A stretch of DNA of 64,000 nucleotides from Planctomycetota bacterium (lineage in GTDB: Bacteria > Planctomycetota > Planctomycetia > Pirellulales > PNKZ01), in contig JAFEBQ010000027.1 in the NCBI GenBank assembly GCA_018242585.1, forward strand, positions 141,932 through 205,931, given 5' to 3'. A program made the position numbers and the translations under genes. This document shows positions 34,256 through 43,900 of this stretch, one piece after another (within the stretch, counting starts at the first letter, position 1; the number at the start of each line of letters is the position of its first letter). The notes beneath the pieces are model-generated. The model worked only from the letters and a program-made list of their open reading frames with translations. It had not been told where the DNA came from and searched no databases.

Positions 34256-37200
34256 GTGTCAAATCAGCGAGCGCTGCTTGGGTTCGCGTTCTGGAGTGTG
34301 GCCTGGTTGGCGTGCGCGCCGCTGGCCCATACCGCCGAGTTCCAGGTGCGCGGCTACACGATCCGTGTGCCGGATGGCTTCACCGTCGAGTTGGCGTGCG
34401 ACACGTCGCTGGTCAAGTATCCGGTCTGCGCCAACTTCGACGAACGGGGCCGGCTGTACGTTTGCGAAGCATCGGGCACGGCCCAGTGGAACAAGCCCCA
34501 GCCCATCGAAACTCGGCATCGCGTCGTTCGGCTCGAGGACTCGAACGGCGACGGCGTGTTCGATCGCCGCACGACGTTCGCCGAGTTCGAGATGATGCCC
34601 CAGGGAAGCTGCTGGCTCGATGGCTCGCTCTACGTGGCGGCCGCGCCGGTGATCTGGAAATTGACTGACGCCGACGATGATGGCGTGGCCGAACGCTGCG
34701 AAGAATGGGTGAAAACGGACGCCGTGACGGGCTGTCTGAACGACCTGCGCGGCCCGTACCTGGGGCCCGACGGCAACGTTTATTGGTGCAAGGGGCCGGC
34801 GACCCAGACTTACTCGCGCGACGGCAAACCCTGGACCAGCGCCGCGCGACACATCTTGCGCCGCCCGCCAAACGGAAAAGATGTCGATGTCTTGATGGTC
34901 GGCGGCATGGACAACCCGGTCGAGATCGCCTTTGCCGCCAACGGCGAACGGTTTGTCACCTGCACCAACTTTCAGATGCTGGGCACCCCGCGCGACGATG
35001 GCATTCTGCACGCCGTGTATGGCGCGGTTCACCCCAAAGACATTGGCCCCGTGTTCGAGTACCCGTGGACGGGGCCCGACTTGATGCCGCCGTTGACCGG
35101 CTGGGGGGCGATGTCGCCGGCGGGGCTGATGTGCAATGAATCGTCGGTCCTCGGTCGCGAATACCAGGGAAATCTGTTCTCGGCCCTGTTCAGTGGTCAT
35201 AAGGTCATGCGCCACGCGCTGGCGCCGTCGGGCTCGACGTACGCATCGCGCGACGAGGACTTCCTGGTCTGTGACGATGTGGCGTTTCATCCGACCGATG
35301 TGCTCGAAGACGCCGATGGCAGTTTGCTGGTCATCGAAACCGGCGGCTGGTACTTGCACTGTTGTCCGTCGTCGACGTTCTATCGCCCCGACGTCAGCGG
35401 CGCGATCTACCGGGTCCGAAAATCGAACGCCGCGAAAGTCGCCGACCCACGCGGGGCCACGGTTGCTTTTGCCAATCTAGCGCCGGATGCGTTGGCGACG
35501 ATGCTGGGGGACGCGCGTCCCGCGGTACGTCGCCAGGCGACCGAGCAACTTGCCGGGCGCGGAGTGGACGCGCTCCCCGCGTTGCAAGCCACGCTGAAGG
35601 ACAGCCCGTCGGTCGAAGCCCGCTGTGCCGCGGTCTGGACAACGACGCGCATCGCCGGCCCCGAGGCGCGGGCGCTCGTTCGCGAAGCGCTCGCCGATCG
35701 CGATGTAACAGTCCGCCAAGCGGCGCTGAACTCGATTAGCCTGCACCGTGATCCGGCGGCTTCGCCGACGCTGACCAAGATGCTCGCCTCGGGCACGCCC
35801 CACGAGCGTCGACTGGCGGCCGAGACGTTGGGGCGTCTGCACGACCGTGCCGCGGTGCCAGCCCTCTTGGCCGGTCTGTCGACTCCGGCTGATCGATTCT
35901 TGGAGCACGCGTTGATCTACGCTCTGATCGACATTGCCGACGCCGATGCCACGTCGCAAGGTCTGACAAGCCGCAACGTCGCTGTCCGCCGAGGCGCGCT
36001 GATTGCGCTGGACCAAATGCACGCCAAAACTCTCGATCCGCAACGAGTGATCGCCGAACTCGATACCGCCGACGAGCGGATGCAGGATGCCTCCTGGTGG
36101 ATCGTGTCGCGACATGCCAAGGAGTGGGGCGGACTGCTGGCCGAACGCCTGAGAAAAAGTCTGGCCAACACCAGCGCGAGCGCGGACGAACGCGCCGTGT
36201 TGAAAAAGCGTTTGGCCAAGCTGGCCCGAGCGCCCGGCTTGTCGAGTTGGCTGGTGACCGAGTTGACCGCCGCCCAGGTAGCGCCCGAGACGCGGATGCT
36301 GCTGCTCGAGGCCATGAGCGACGCTGGCGGCCAGTTTGCCGAGCCCCAGTGGGTCGAGGCGCTGTTGACCATGTTGCAACAGCCGGCCGATCGGCAACTG
36401 TCAACGCAGTTGATCGCCACGTTGGCGAAAATGCCTCCGGTGGCCACGCGCGATGACGCCGGGCGCAAACTTTACAAGGCGCTCAATGCCGGCTTGCTCG
36501 CTTCGGCGCGCGACGCTCAGCTTGCCCCCGAGGCGCGAGTTCGCGCCCTGGCGGGCATTCGCGACAAGTCGCTCGGCGCGATCGACGACGAGTTGTTTGG
36601 GTTTCTGCTGCTGAACCTGGCGCCCGATCAACCGTTGGCCTTGCGCACCAGCGCGGCTGAGGCGTTGGCCCGGAGCAAACTGAACGCTAACCAGTTGTCA
36701 CGTCTGGCGGGCGGTTTGAAGAACCTGGCACTGTCCGAACTGAACGTCGTGCTGCCTTTGTTCCAGGGGCAAGCGGACGACGCGCTGGGACGCCGGCTGG
36801 TGTCATCGCTGCAGGGCTCGTCGTCAGCCGACGGGTTGAACGCCTTTCGTCTGCGCACGGTGCTGGGCACGTTCAGCGAGCCAGTGCTCAAGGAAGCCCA
36901 GCCGCTGTTCGATCGGCTCGAACAGGCCCAGGCCGAGCAACTGGCCAAGGCGACTCGCGTGTTGACCCTGTTGCAAAGCGCCGATCCTCATCGTGGCATC
37001 CAGGTGTTTTTGAGCCAGAAGGCGGCTTGTGCTTCGTGTCACAAGGCGGCGCACGTCGGCGGGGTGACGGGGCCGCACCTGCAGGGAGTCGGCAAGCGTC
37101 GCACCGAACGGGATCTGATCGAGTCGATACTGTTTCCCAGCGCGTCGCTGGTGCAAAGCTACGAATCGTGGGTCGTGGCCACCACCGACGGGCGGATGTT

Positions 37201-37393
37201 GAATGGAGTGTTGTTGGAAGACCGCCCCGATGAAATCTTGCTGTCGGCCGGTGTCGACAAAACCTACCGAATTCCGCGCGCGGCGGTCGAGCAAATGCAG
37301 CGGAGCGAGTTGTCGATCATGCCGACCGGGCTCGACAAGACGCTCAGCGAGCAGGAGCTTGCCGACCTGGTCGCGTACTTGAAGTCACTTTGA
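34256..37393 (+). CDS. PVC-type propeller/HEAT-repeat/cytochrome c protein
   Basis: A 1045-aa exported protein. The GTG at 34256 has GGAGAA about 7 bases upstream and starts a Sec signal (LLGFAFWSVAWLACAPLAHTA). The N-terminal half is a dehydrogenase-type beta-propeller (GYTIRVPDGFTVELACD ... VEIAFAANGERFVTCTNF ... FLVCDDVAFHPTDVLEDADGSLLVIETGGWY). A middle section of about 400 residues is HEAT-like helical repeats (RRQATEQLAGRGVDALPALQ and following). The C-terminus is a cytochrome c domain with CASCHKAAHVGGVTGPHLQGVG and LADLVAYLKSL. Members of this planctomycete family are thought to oxidise sugars or alcohols in the periplasm, but none of that is shown here. It follows the CocE gene by 94 bases. 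Confidence 0.9.
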   Translation: MSNQRALLGFAFWSVAWLACAPLAHTAEFQVRGYTIRVPDGFTVELACDTSLVKYPVCANFDERGRLYVCEASGTAQWNKPQPIETRHRVVRLEDSNGDGVFDRRTTFAEFEMMPQGSCWLDGSLYVAAAPVIWKLTDADDDGVAERCEEWVKTDAVTGCLNDLRGPYLGPDGNVYWCKGPATQTYSRDGKPWTSAARHILRRPPNGKDVDVLMVGGMDNPVEIAFAANGERFVTCTNFQMLGTPRDDGILHAVYGAVHPKDIGPVFEYPWTGPDLMPPLTGWGAMSPAGLMCNESSVLGREYQGNLFSALFSGHKVMRHALAPSGSTYASRDEDFLVCDDVAFHPTDVLEDADGSLLVIETGGWYLHCCPSSTFYRPDVSGAIYRVRKSNAAKVADPRGATVAFANLAPDALATMLGDARPAVRRQATEQLAGRGVDALPALQATLKDSPSVEARCAAVWTTTRIAGPEARALVREALADRDVTVRQAALNSISLHRDPAASPTLTKMLASGTPHERRLAAETLGRLHDRAAVPALLAGLSTPADRFLEHALIYALIDIADADATSQGLTSRNVAVRRGALIALDQMHAKTLDPQRVIAELDTADERMQDASWWIVSRHAKEWGGLLAERLRKSLANTSASADERAVLKKRLAKLARAPGLSSWLVTELTAAQVAPETRMLLLEAMSDAGGQFAEPQWVEALLTMLQQPADRQLSTQLIATLAKMPPVATRDDAGRKLYKALNAGLLASARDAQLAPEARVRALAGIRDKSLGAIDDELFGFLLLNLAPDQPLALRTSAAEALARSKLNANQLSRLAGGLKNLALSELNVVLPLFQGQADDALGRRLVSSLQGSSSADGLNAFRLRTVLGTFSEPVLKEAQPLFDRLEQAQAEQLAKATRVLTLLQSADPHRGIQVFLSQKAACASCHKAAHVGGVTGPHLQGVGKRRTERDLIESILFPSASLVQSYESWVVATTDGRMLNGVLLEDRPDEILLSAGVDKTYRIPRAAVEQMQRSELSIMPTGLDKTLSEQELADLVAYLKSL

Positions 37394-37677
37394 CGGCCCG
37401 CTCTTTTCTCGGCTGCGGCGCCGATTTCCGCACAGATGGCAAACCTGGCCGGATGCCGCGATAGCATTCGCAAGTGGATGCTGCAAAACAACTTGCATCT
37501 CGCTACTGGTCTGCAACGGCAATCTTATAACGCGAATGTGATTGATCGAGTCCACACTGACTCATTAAAATTGACCGATGAACTTGGTGGTTCCCTGGTC
37601 CCCAGCCCAGCGGATCAAACACCAAGCCCCCGCCTGTTTGAACTCCCACCAACTGCATTCACTTCGGATCGAGACGA
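37394..37677. other. Intergenic region upstream of the third cytochrome module
   Basis: 284 bases with lower GC content than the flanking genes. It holds a TATAAC (37526-37531) that could be a -10 element, but no -35 at proper spacing was found. It presumably contains the promoter of the PSD1-PPC-DUF1501 operon. Confidence 0.3.
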
Positions 37678-39927
37678 ATGTCTTTCCCGTCGACCTCGAC
37701 CAGTCGAACGACGCTCCCGATGTTCTTATGGGGAGCCCTATTGGCGCTTGGTGTCTGCCTGGGCTTGGCCCCGGGGGCTTCGGCTGCCGATCGGCCAGTC
37801 AGCTTTATCAATGAAGTCGTGCCGGTCCTGACCAAGGCGGGTTGCAACGCCGGGGTCTGCCATGCCAAGGCGATCAAGGGTCAGAACGGGTTCCAGTTGT
37901 CGCTGTTCGGCTACGAGCCGCGCGAAGATTACGATCACATCGCCCACGAAGGTCGCGGCCGGCGCATCTTCCTGCCGGCTCCCGACCGCAGCCTGCTGCT
38001 GTTGAAGGCTTCGGGTCAGTTGCCACACGGGGGTGGCGTGCGCCTGGACCGCAGTTCGGAAGGCTATGCCGTGTTGCGCGAGTGGATTCGCCAAGGGGCG
38101 TTGTTCGATCCACCGACGGGCCCCACCCTGTCCGCGCTTGAAATCGAACCGTCTCGCGCATCGATGGCGCGTAACTCGCAACAGCAGCTCAAATCGCTGG
38201 CCCGCTATTCGGACGGCAGCGTCCGCGACATTACGAGCATGGCCCTCTACGAAACCAGCGACCGCGCGTTGGCCGAAGTTTCGGGCCAGGGGCTGGTTCG
38301 CGTGCTGGATATTGCCGGCAACGCCTCGGTGATGGTGCGTTACCAGGGGCGCGTGGCCGTGCTGAGCGTGTCGATTCCACTGGGCTCTCCGGTCGATCAA
38401 TTGCCGGCGTCGCGCAACTTTATCGATGACCTGGTGTTCGCCAATCTCAAGAAGCTGGGCGTGCAGCCCTCGCCTGTTTGCGACGATGCCACGTTCGTGC
38501 GGCGTGTCACGTTGGACATTGCCGGTCGGATGCCCACCGAGGCCGAGACCACGGCGTTTCTGGCCGATGGCGATGCCGCGAAGCGCGACCGGCTGATCGA
38601 TCGACTGTTGGGCAGCGCGGACTACGCCGACTATTTCGCCGGCAAATGGGCGGCGCTGTTGAAGAACCGCCGCGAAAACGCCAGCGACCTGGTGGCGAAC
38701 TTTGCCTTTCATGCCTGGGTGCGCGACAGCCTGCTGGCCAACAAGCCCTACGATCAGTTCGTGCGCGAGCTATTGGCCGCCACGGGCACGATCGTCGGCA
38801 ATCCGCCGGTGGCCTGGTACAAGCGCGTCAAAGAACCCAAGCAGCAGATCGAAGACATCGCCCAGTTGTTCCTGGGCGTGCGGATGCAGTGTGCCCAGTG
38901 CCACCATCACCCGTTCGAGAAGTGGAGCCAGGACGACTATTACGCTCTGACCGCTTTCTTCAGCCAGGTCGGCCGCAAGCCTTCGCTGACGCGCGACGAA
39001 GATCTGATCTTCCACAAGCGCGGGCTCGCCACGGCGACCAACGTGAAGACCGGCCACCAGTTGAAGCCGGCCGCGCTCGGGGACAACATGCCGAGCATCG
39101 CTCCCGACGAAGACCCGCGGCTGCGGCTGGCCGATTGGATGAGTTCGCCTGACAACCCGTTCTTTGCCAAGTCGCTAGTCAACCGCTACTGGAAGCATTT
39201 CTTTCAGCGCGGGCTGATTGAACCCGAGGACGACATTCGCGACACCAACCCGCCCACCAATCCCGAACTGTTGGCGGCGCTGGAACAGCACTTCATCAAG
39301 AGCAAGTTCGACCTGAAGGCGTTGGTCCGCACCATCGTCCGGTCCAACGCCTATCAACTCAGCTCGCAGCCGAACGAATACAACCTGGGGGATCGGCAGA
39401 ACTATTCGCGGTTCTATCCCCGCCGGCTGCCGGCCGAAGTGATGCTCGACGCGATCGACCGGCTGGCGGGGGCGCAGACCGATTTCGCCAACTTGCCTGC
39501 CGGCACCCACGCCATTGCGCTGCCCGATAGCAGCTACAACCAATCGTCGCCGTTCCTCAAGGTGTTTGGTCGCCCCGCCGGGGAAAGCGTTTGCGAATGC
39601 GAACGTGTTCAATCGTCGAGCCTGGCGCAAAGCCTGCACCTGATTAACGCCGCCGATATCAAGGCCAAGCTCACGGCGGCGGCCGGCCGGGCGCAGCGGC
39701 TGGCCAAGGAAGACCGGCCGGCCGAGGCCAAGATTCGCGAGTTGTACCTGCTGGCGTTCTCGCGCGAGCCGCGGGCCGATGAGTTGAAGACCGCGACGGA
39801 CTACCTGGCCGAAGCGCGCACCGACGTCAACGGCAAGCCGATCGATCCGCAACAAGTGGCGCGCGAGAACTTCCAGGATCTGCTCTGGGCGCTGATTAAC
39901 ACCAAAGAGTTCCAGTTCAATCACTAA
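37678..39927 (+). CDS. PSCyt2-PSD1 protein with N-terminal cytochrome-like and Ig-like domains
   Basis: A 749-aa exported protein with a Sec signal (FLWGALLALGVCLGLAPGASA). The N-terminal domain has AGCNAGVCHAKA near residue 55, a CX4CH spacing instead of CxxCH, and otherwise follows the PSCyt1-like plan (FQLSLFGYEP, LPHGGGVRLDR). A bacterial Ig-like (Big) module follows (EIEPSRASMARNSQQQLKSLARYSDGS). DUF1549 follows with CAQCHHHPFE near 403, then DUF1553 from NPFFAKSLVNRYWKHFFQRGL to NTKEFQFNH. The next two genes start within 5 and 3 bases of each preceding stop, so this is a three-gene operon. Whether the CX4CH binds heme is open. Confidence 0.9.
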   Translation: MSFPSTSTSRTTLPMFLWGALLALGVCLGLAPGASAADRPVSFINEVVPVLTKAGCNAGVCHAKAIKGQNGFQLSLFGYEPREDYDHIAHEGRGRRIFLPAPDRSLLLLKASGQLPHGGGVRLDRSSEGYAVLREWIRQGALFDPPTGPTLSALEIEPSRASMARNSQQQLKSLARYSDGSVRDITSMALYETSDRALAEVSGQGLVRVLDIAGNASVMVRYQGRVAVLSVSIPLGSPVDQLPASRNFIDDLVFANLKKLGVQPSPVCDDATFVRRVTLDIAGRMPTEAETTAFLADGDAAKRDRLIDRLLGSADYADYFAGKWAALLKNRRENASDLVANFAFHAWVRDSLLANKPYDQFVRELLAATGTIVGNPPVAWYKRVKEPKQQIEDIAQLFLGVRMQCAQCHHHPFEKWSQDDYYALTAFFSQVGRKPSLTRDEDLIFHKRGLATATNVKTGHQLKPAALGDNMPSIAPDEDPRLRLADWMSSPDNPFFAKSLVNRYWKHFFQRGLIEPEDDIRDTNPPTNPELLAALEQHFIKSKFDLKALVRTIVRSNAYQLSSQPNEYNLGDRQNYSRFYPRRLPAEVMLDAIDRLAGAQTDFANLPAGTHAIALPDSSYNQSSPFLKVFGRPAGESVCECERVQSSSLAQSLHLINAADIKAKLTAAAGRAQRLAKEDRPAEAKIRELYLLAFSREPRADELKTATDYLAEARTDVNGKPIDPQQVARENFQDLLWALINTKEFQFNH

Positions 39928-39931
39928 ACCG

Positions 39932-42244
39932 ATGATGACCAGGCAAGATGCTATGGGACTGATGCCGCACTTCATTCGCACGCTCGGGCGCCGTCGTTCG
40001 CTGGCGCTGTTCGCCGTTGGCACGCTGTTGGCATGGAGCATGCCAACCGATCTGGTGTGGGCCCAGCCGGTGGGCCTGCCGGCGCCTCGCTTGCTGACCA
40101 CCATGCCCATGGGCGCTCAGGTCGGCGGCGAAATCGACGTGACGATCGCCGGTGACGATTTACAGCAAGCCGACGAGTTGGTGTTTTCCGATCCACGCCT
40201 GGTCGCTACGCACAAGCGAGACGCGGCCGGCAAGATTCTGCCGAATCAATACACGGTCAAGATCGCGGCTGATTGCCCCTTGGGGCTGCACGAGGCCCGC
40301 GTGATGACCCGCCTGGGCCTTTCGTCATCGCGGGCCTTCTCGGTCGGCGCGCTGTCCGAGGTCGCGCGGACCAAGGCGAACACGTCGGCGGAAACCGCGA
40401 TGGAACTGAAGGTCAATTCCATTTGCAACGCCTCGACCAGCCCGCGCAATATCGATTACTACTCGTTCGAGGGGCGCAAGGGACAGCGGATTGTCGTCGA
40501 CTGTGGCGCGAAGGGAATCGATTCCAAGTTATCGGCCGTGCTGATCGTGGCCGACGCGACAGGAAACGATCTGGCCGTCGAGCGGCGAGGCGGCGCGCTT
40601 GACTTCACGCTGCCGCAGGACGGCAAGTACCTGATCAAAGTTCACGAGTTGACCTACCAAGGTGGCCCGGCCTATTTCTATCGCCTGGCGCTGCAGGAGT
40701 TGGCCCCCGGCGCCCCCATCGTGCGTTTGCCGGCGACGCGAACCGTGAACTCCTTTTCGTGGCCACCCACTGGTCTTGCCGAGCAAGCGGCCGCCCAGGA
40801 AGTCGAACCGAACAACGTCACCCAGGCGCAAAAGATCACGCTTCCTTGCGACATCTCGGGCAGCTTTTTCCCGGCCGCCGATGTGGATGTGTTCGAGTTC
40901 GACGCCAAGAAAGGGGACGTCTGGTGGGTCGAGGTTGCTTCCGAGCGGTTCGGGCTGCCGACCGATCCCGCCGCGCTGGTGCAACATGTCGGCACGGCCG
41001 ATGGCGCCGAGAAGCTGACCGATGTGGCCGAGCTGAGCGACATTCCCAGCCCGGTCAAGATTTCGAGCAACGGCTATGCGTACGATGGTCCTCCTTACAA
41101 CGCCGGCTCGGCCGACGTGCTGGGCAAAGTAGTCATCCAGCAAGATGGCCGTCATCGGCTGTCGTTGTCCGATTTGTTCGGCGGCACGCGAAACGATCCG
41201 CGCAATGTTTATCGGTTGGTGATTCGCAAGGCAGCGCCCGACTTCGCCTTGGTCGCCTGGCCGCTGCACATGGAGCTGCGCAATGGCGACCGCAACGCGC
41301 TTTCCAAGCCGATTGCCCTGCGTGGCGGCGCGACGATGGCGCTCGAAGTCGTGGTCGTGCGGCGCGATGGCTTCGACGGAGAAATCGAACTTGCCATGGA
41401 CCGCTTGCCCTCGGGCGTTCGTGCCACGGGGCTAAAGATTCCGGCCGGCAAGTCGCGCGGCATCATGTTGGTGACCGCCGACGAGCACGCCTCGCACGGG
41501 TATGCCAGCGCCAACTTCCTTGGTCGCGCCAAGATCGACGGCGTCGAAGTCGCGCGGCCGTGTCGGCTGGCGACGATGGCCTGGCCCGTGCCCGATGCCT
41601 GGGGCGAACTCCCTTACCCGCGGCTGATGGCCGATGTGCCCGTTTCGACCAGCGGCGAAGAGTTGGCGCCGGTAACCTTGGCCGCGGCCAAGCGCGAAGC
41701 GTTCGAGGCGCCGGCTGGCACGAAGCTGACGATTCCGCTCACCGAAGTTCGCCGCGGCGAGCTGAATGCCAACGCGATTTCGATGCGTGTCTTTGGCGCT
41801 GGTTTTGAACAGTCAGCGGCGGTGAGCGTGTCGCTCGCCGCCGACAAGACCGAAGTGGTGTTCGATCTGGCCGCGCTCAAGACGCCGCCGGGCGATTATC
41901 TGATCGCCTTGTACGGCGGCACGGTCGCCAAGTATCGTCCCTGGTCCGAGGCCGCGGTCAAGGCCGAAGCCCAACAGCGCGACGCCCAGGCCCAGGTCGC
42001 CGCGCTCGACAGCGAGGCGAAAAAACTCGACGCCGCGGCCAAAGCTGCCCCGCCCGAAAAGAAGGTGCAAGCCGACGAGGCGTGCAAGCAAATGGCCACC
42101 AAGCAAAAGACGGCCATGGCGGCGCTGAACACGGCGGCCGAACAAGCCAAGAAAGCGGCGGCAGCCTCCGAGCCGAAGGGGATCGCCGATATCGTCGTCT
42201 CGGAACCGATCATGATTCGCGTCTTGTCGGCGGAGAAAAAATAG
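39932..42244 (+). CDS. Exported PPC-domain (pre-peptidase C-terminal) protein
   Basis: A 770-aa protein with a signal peptide (RRRSLALFAVGTLLAWSMPTD), possibly Sec, a start among several ATGs near 39932. An IPT/Ig-like domain opens the mature part (MPMGAQVGGEIDVTIAGDDLQQADEL). Two PPC modules follow, seen in PRNIDYYSFEGRKGQRIVVD and FFPAADVDVFEFDAKKGDVWWVEV, each a beta-sandwich of about 80-100 residues. Near the C-terminus (about 660-740) lies an Ala/Lys/Gln-rich coiled coil. No catalytic site is seen; binding or scaffolding for its PSD1 and DUF1501 partners is inference. Confidence 0.85.
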   Translation: MMTRQDAMGLMPHFIRTLGRRRSLALFAVGTLLAWSMPTDLVWAQPVGLPAPRLLTTMPMGAQVGGEIDVTIAGDDLQQADELVFSDPRLVATHKRDAAGKILPNQYTVKIAADCPLGLHEARVMTRLGLSSSRAFSVGALSEVARTKANTSAETAMELKVNSICNASTSPRNIDYYSFEGRKGQRIVVDCGAKGIDSKLSAVLIVADATGNDLAVERRGGALDFTLPQDGKYLIKVHELTYQGGPAYFYRLALQELAPGAPIVRLPATRTVNSFSWPPTGLAEQAAAQEVEPNNVTQAQKITLPCDISGSFFPAADVDVFEFDAKKGDVWWVEVASERFGLPTDPAALVQHVGTADGAEKLTDVAELSDIPSPVKISSNGYAYDGPPYNAGSADVLGKVVIQQDGRHRLSLSDLFGGTRNDPRNVYRLVIRKAAPDFALVAWPLHMELRNGDRNALSKPIALRGGATMALEVVVVRRDGFDGEIELAMDRLPSGVRATGLKIPAGKSRGIMLVTADEHASHGYASANFLGRAKIDGVEVARPCRLATMAWPVPDAWGELPYPRLMADVPVSTSGEELAPVTLAAAKREAFEAPAGTKLTIPLTEVRRGELNANAISMRVFGAGFEQSAAVSVSLAADKTEVVFDLAALKTPPGDYLIALYGGTVAKYRPWSEAAVKAEAQQRDAQAQVAALDSEAKKLDAAAKAAPPEKKVQADEACKQMATKQKTAMAALNTAAEQAKKAAAASEPKGIADIVVSEPIMIRVLSAEKK

Positions 42245-42246
42245 CC

Positions 42247-43689
42247 ATGTCCAGCGCTCGATCCAAACATTGCCCTGGTCCCGCCAGTGGAACCTCGGCC
42301 AGTCGGCGGTCGTTCCTCGAAATGGGGCTGGCCGGGTTCGGCTGCCTGACGCTGCCGGGGCTGTTGCGGCTGCGCGCCGAGAACTCGCTCTATGCGGCCG
42401 ACATGGGCCAGACGCCGCGCGAGAAGAAAGCCGTCATCATGGTTTGGAAGCCGGGCGGCTGTTCGCACATCGACTCGTACGATCCCAAGCCGAACGCCAA
42501 CAGCGATTATCGCGGGCCCTTTGCCACCATCTCGACCAAGGTGCCGGGCCTGCAATTCACCGAGTTGCTGCCGCGGCACGCGGCGCTTGCCGATCGCTTT
42601 ACGGTGCTGCGGTCGATGCAGCAGGGGGCCGGCGGCCACCCGGCCGGCTCGATGCAGATGTTGTCGGGCGACTCGGACACTCGCGACAAGCCCAAGCCGC
42701 GCTTGCCCGACTGGATGGCGGTGACGAACTACTTGCGATCCCAGCAAGGCCCGCGCAACAATCCGCTGCCGGCCTACGTGGGGGTCAATCCGCCGCTGGA
42801 ATACAACGGCCCGGCATACTTAGGAGACGCCTACTCGCCATTCATCGTCCGAGGAGACCCCAGTTCCCCCACGTTCTCGGTGCCGAACATCGGGTTGGCC
42901 GACGCGGGCGAAGTGATGCGGCTCGATCGACGCACGGCGCTGCGCCGCAAGCTCGACACGCTGGAACGCGCCTTCGACCAACAAGGCGAACTGGCCGCGC
43001 TTGACGAGTTCGAGACGCAAGCGCTGACCCTGCTGACCAATCCCAAGACGAAAGAAGCGTTCGATCTAACCCGCGAAGAGGACCGCGTTCGCGATCGGTA
43101 CGGCCGGAACCAGTGGGGGCAACAACTGCTGCTGGCGCGACGCTTGATCGAAGCGGGCGTTGACGTGCTGACGACCAGCCTGAGCGGCCCGTTGTGCGGC
43201 CGAGTCAACAACTGGGACGATCACGCGGTGAATCATCACGTCTTTGACGCCATGCGATTCCGCGCCGAAGTCTATGACCAGGCCGTGACCGCGCTGATCG
43301 AGGACATTTACGAACGCGGACTCGACAAGCGAGTGCTCGTCGTGGTGACGGGCGAGTTTGGCCGCACGCCCAAGATCAGCTACGCCGCCAGCACCGGCGT
43401 CGGCAACGCCAGCGCGCCGGCCGGCACGATGCAGCCGGGCCGCGACCATTGGCCGCGGGCGTACTCAAACATCTGGGCCGGCGGCGGCATCGAAACGGGC
43501 CGGGTGATTGGCGCGACCGATAAACGCGGCGAAGACGTAGTCGAGCGCCGCTGTGGCCCGCACGATTTCTTGGCCACGATCTATCACCACCTGGGCATTG
43601 ACTCAGCGACGACCTTCATTCAGGACTTCAACGGCCGCCCCACGCCGATCGTCGACCACGGTCGGCCAATTCCCGAGTTGATCGGCTAA
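42247..43689 (+). CDS. DUF1501 family exported protein
   Basis: A 480-aa DUF1501 protein with a twin-arginine signal (SRRSFLEMGLAGFGCLTLPGLL). Motifs: WKPGGCSHIDSYDPKPNANS, VTGEFGRTPKI and GRDHWPRAYSNI. The ATG at 42247 is 3 bases past the PPC gene stop; the frame stays open further upstream only inside the PPC gene. It closes the PSD1-PPC-DUF1501 operon and is followed by a 211-base gap before a convergent SDR gene. Confidence 0.9.
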   Translation: MSSARSKHCPGPASGTSASRRSFLEMGLAGFGCLTLPGLLRLRAENSLYAADMGQTPREKKAVIMVWKPGGCSHIDSYDPKPNANSDYRGPFATISTKVPGLQFTELLPRHAALADRFTVLRSMQQGAGGHPAGSMQMLSGDSDTRDKPKPRLPDWMAVTNYLRSQQGPRNNPLPAYVGVNPPLEYNGPAYLGDAYSPFIVRGDPSSPTFSVPNIGLADAGEVMRLDRRTALRRKLDTLERAFDQQGELAALDEFETQALTLLTNPKTKEAFDLTREEDRVRDRYGRNQWGQQLLLARRLIEAGVDVLTTSLSGPLCGRVNNWDDHAVNHHVFDAMRFRAEVYDQAVTALIEDIYERGLDKRVLVVVTGEFGRTPKISYAASTGVGNASAPAGTMQPGRDHWPRAYSNIWAGGGIETGRVIGATDKRGEDVVERRCGPHDFLATIYHHLGIDSATTFIQDFNGRPTPIVDHGRPIPELIG

Positions 43690-43900
43690 TCAACGAGTCG
43701 CCAGCAGCGGACGGTCGATGCTGATCCGTGGCGGCAAGTCAGGCCCGAGCCACCCCGTCGCACCGGTCGCCACGACCACGACCTGCCCCCCCGGTCGTGC
43801 CCGCTTCAAGCGGCACCTTGTACGTGGTGGCCGAGGCGCGTGGCTGGCAAAGCAAGCGCGATGGCAACTCGAAACGTACCTAAGCGCGCAAGCCAAAACC
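43690..43900 (-). pseudogene. Possible decayed gene fragment
   Basis: On the minus strand the gap reads ATTYKVPLEAGTTG in one frame and, after a G7 run near 43786-43792, GQVVVVATGATGWLGPD...RPLLATR up to a stop at 43690 in another frame. This looks like the C-terminal end of a lost gene with a frameshift, but no family was recognised and chance open frame in GC-rich DNA is possible. Confidence 0.25.

Noticed and set aside
37493-37531. Promoter TTGCAT ... TATAAC upstream of the third module
   Set aside because: The spacing is 27 bases, far from 17; only the -10-like box is kept as a weak hint.
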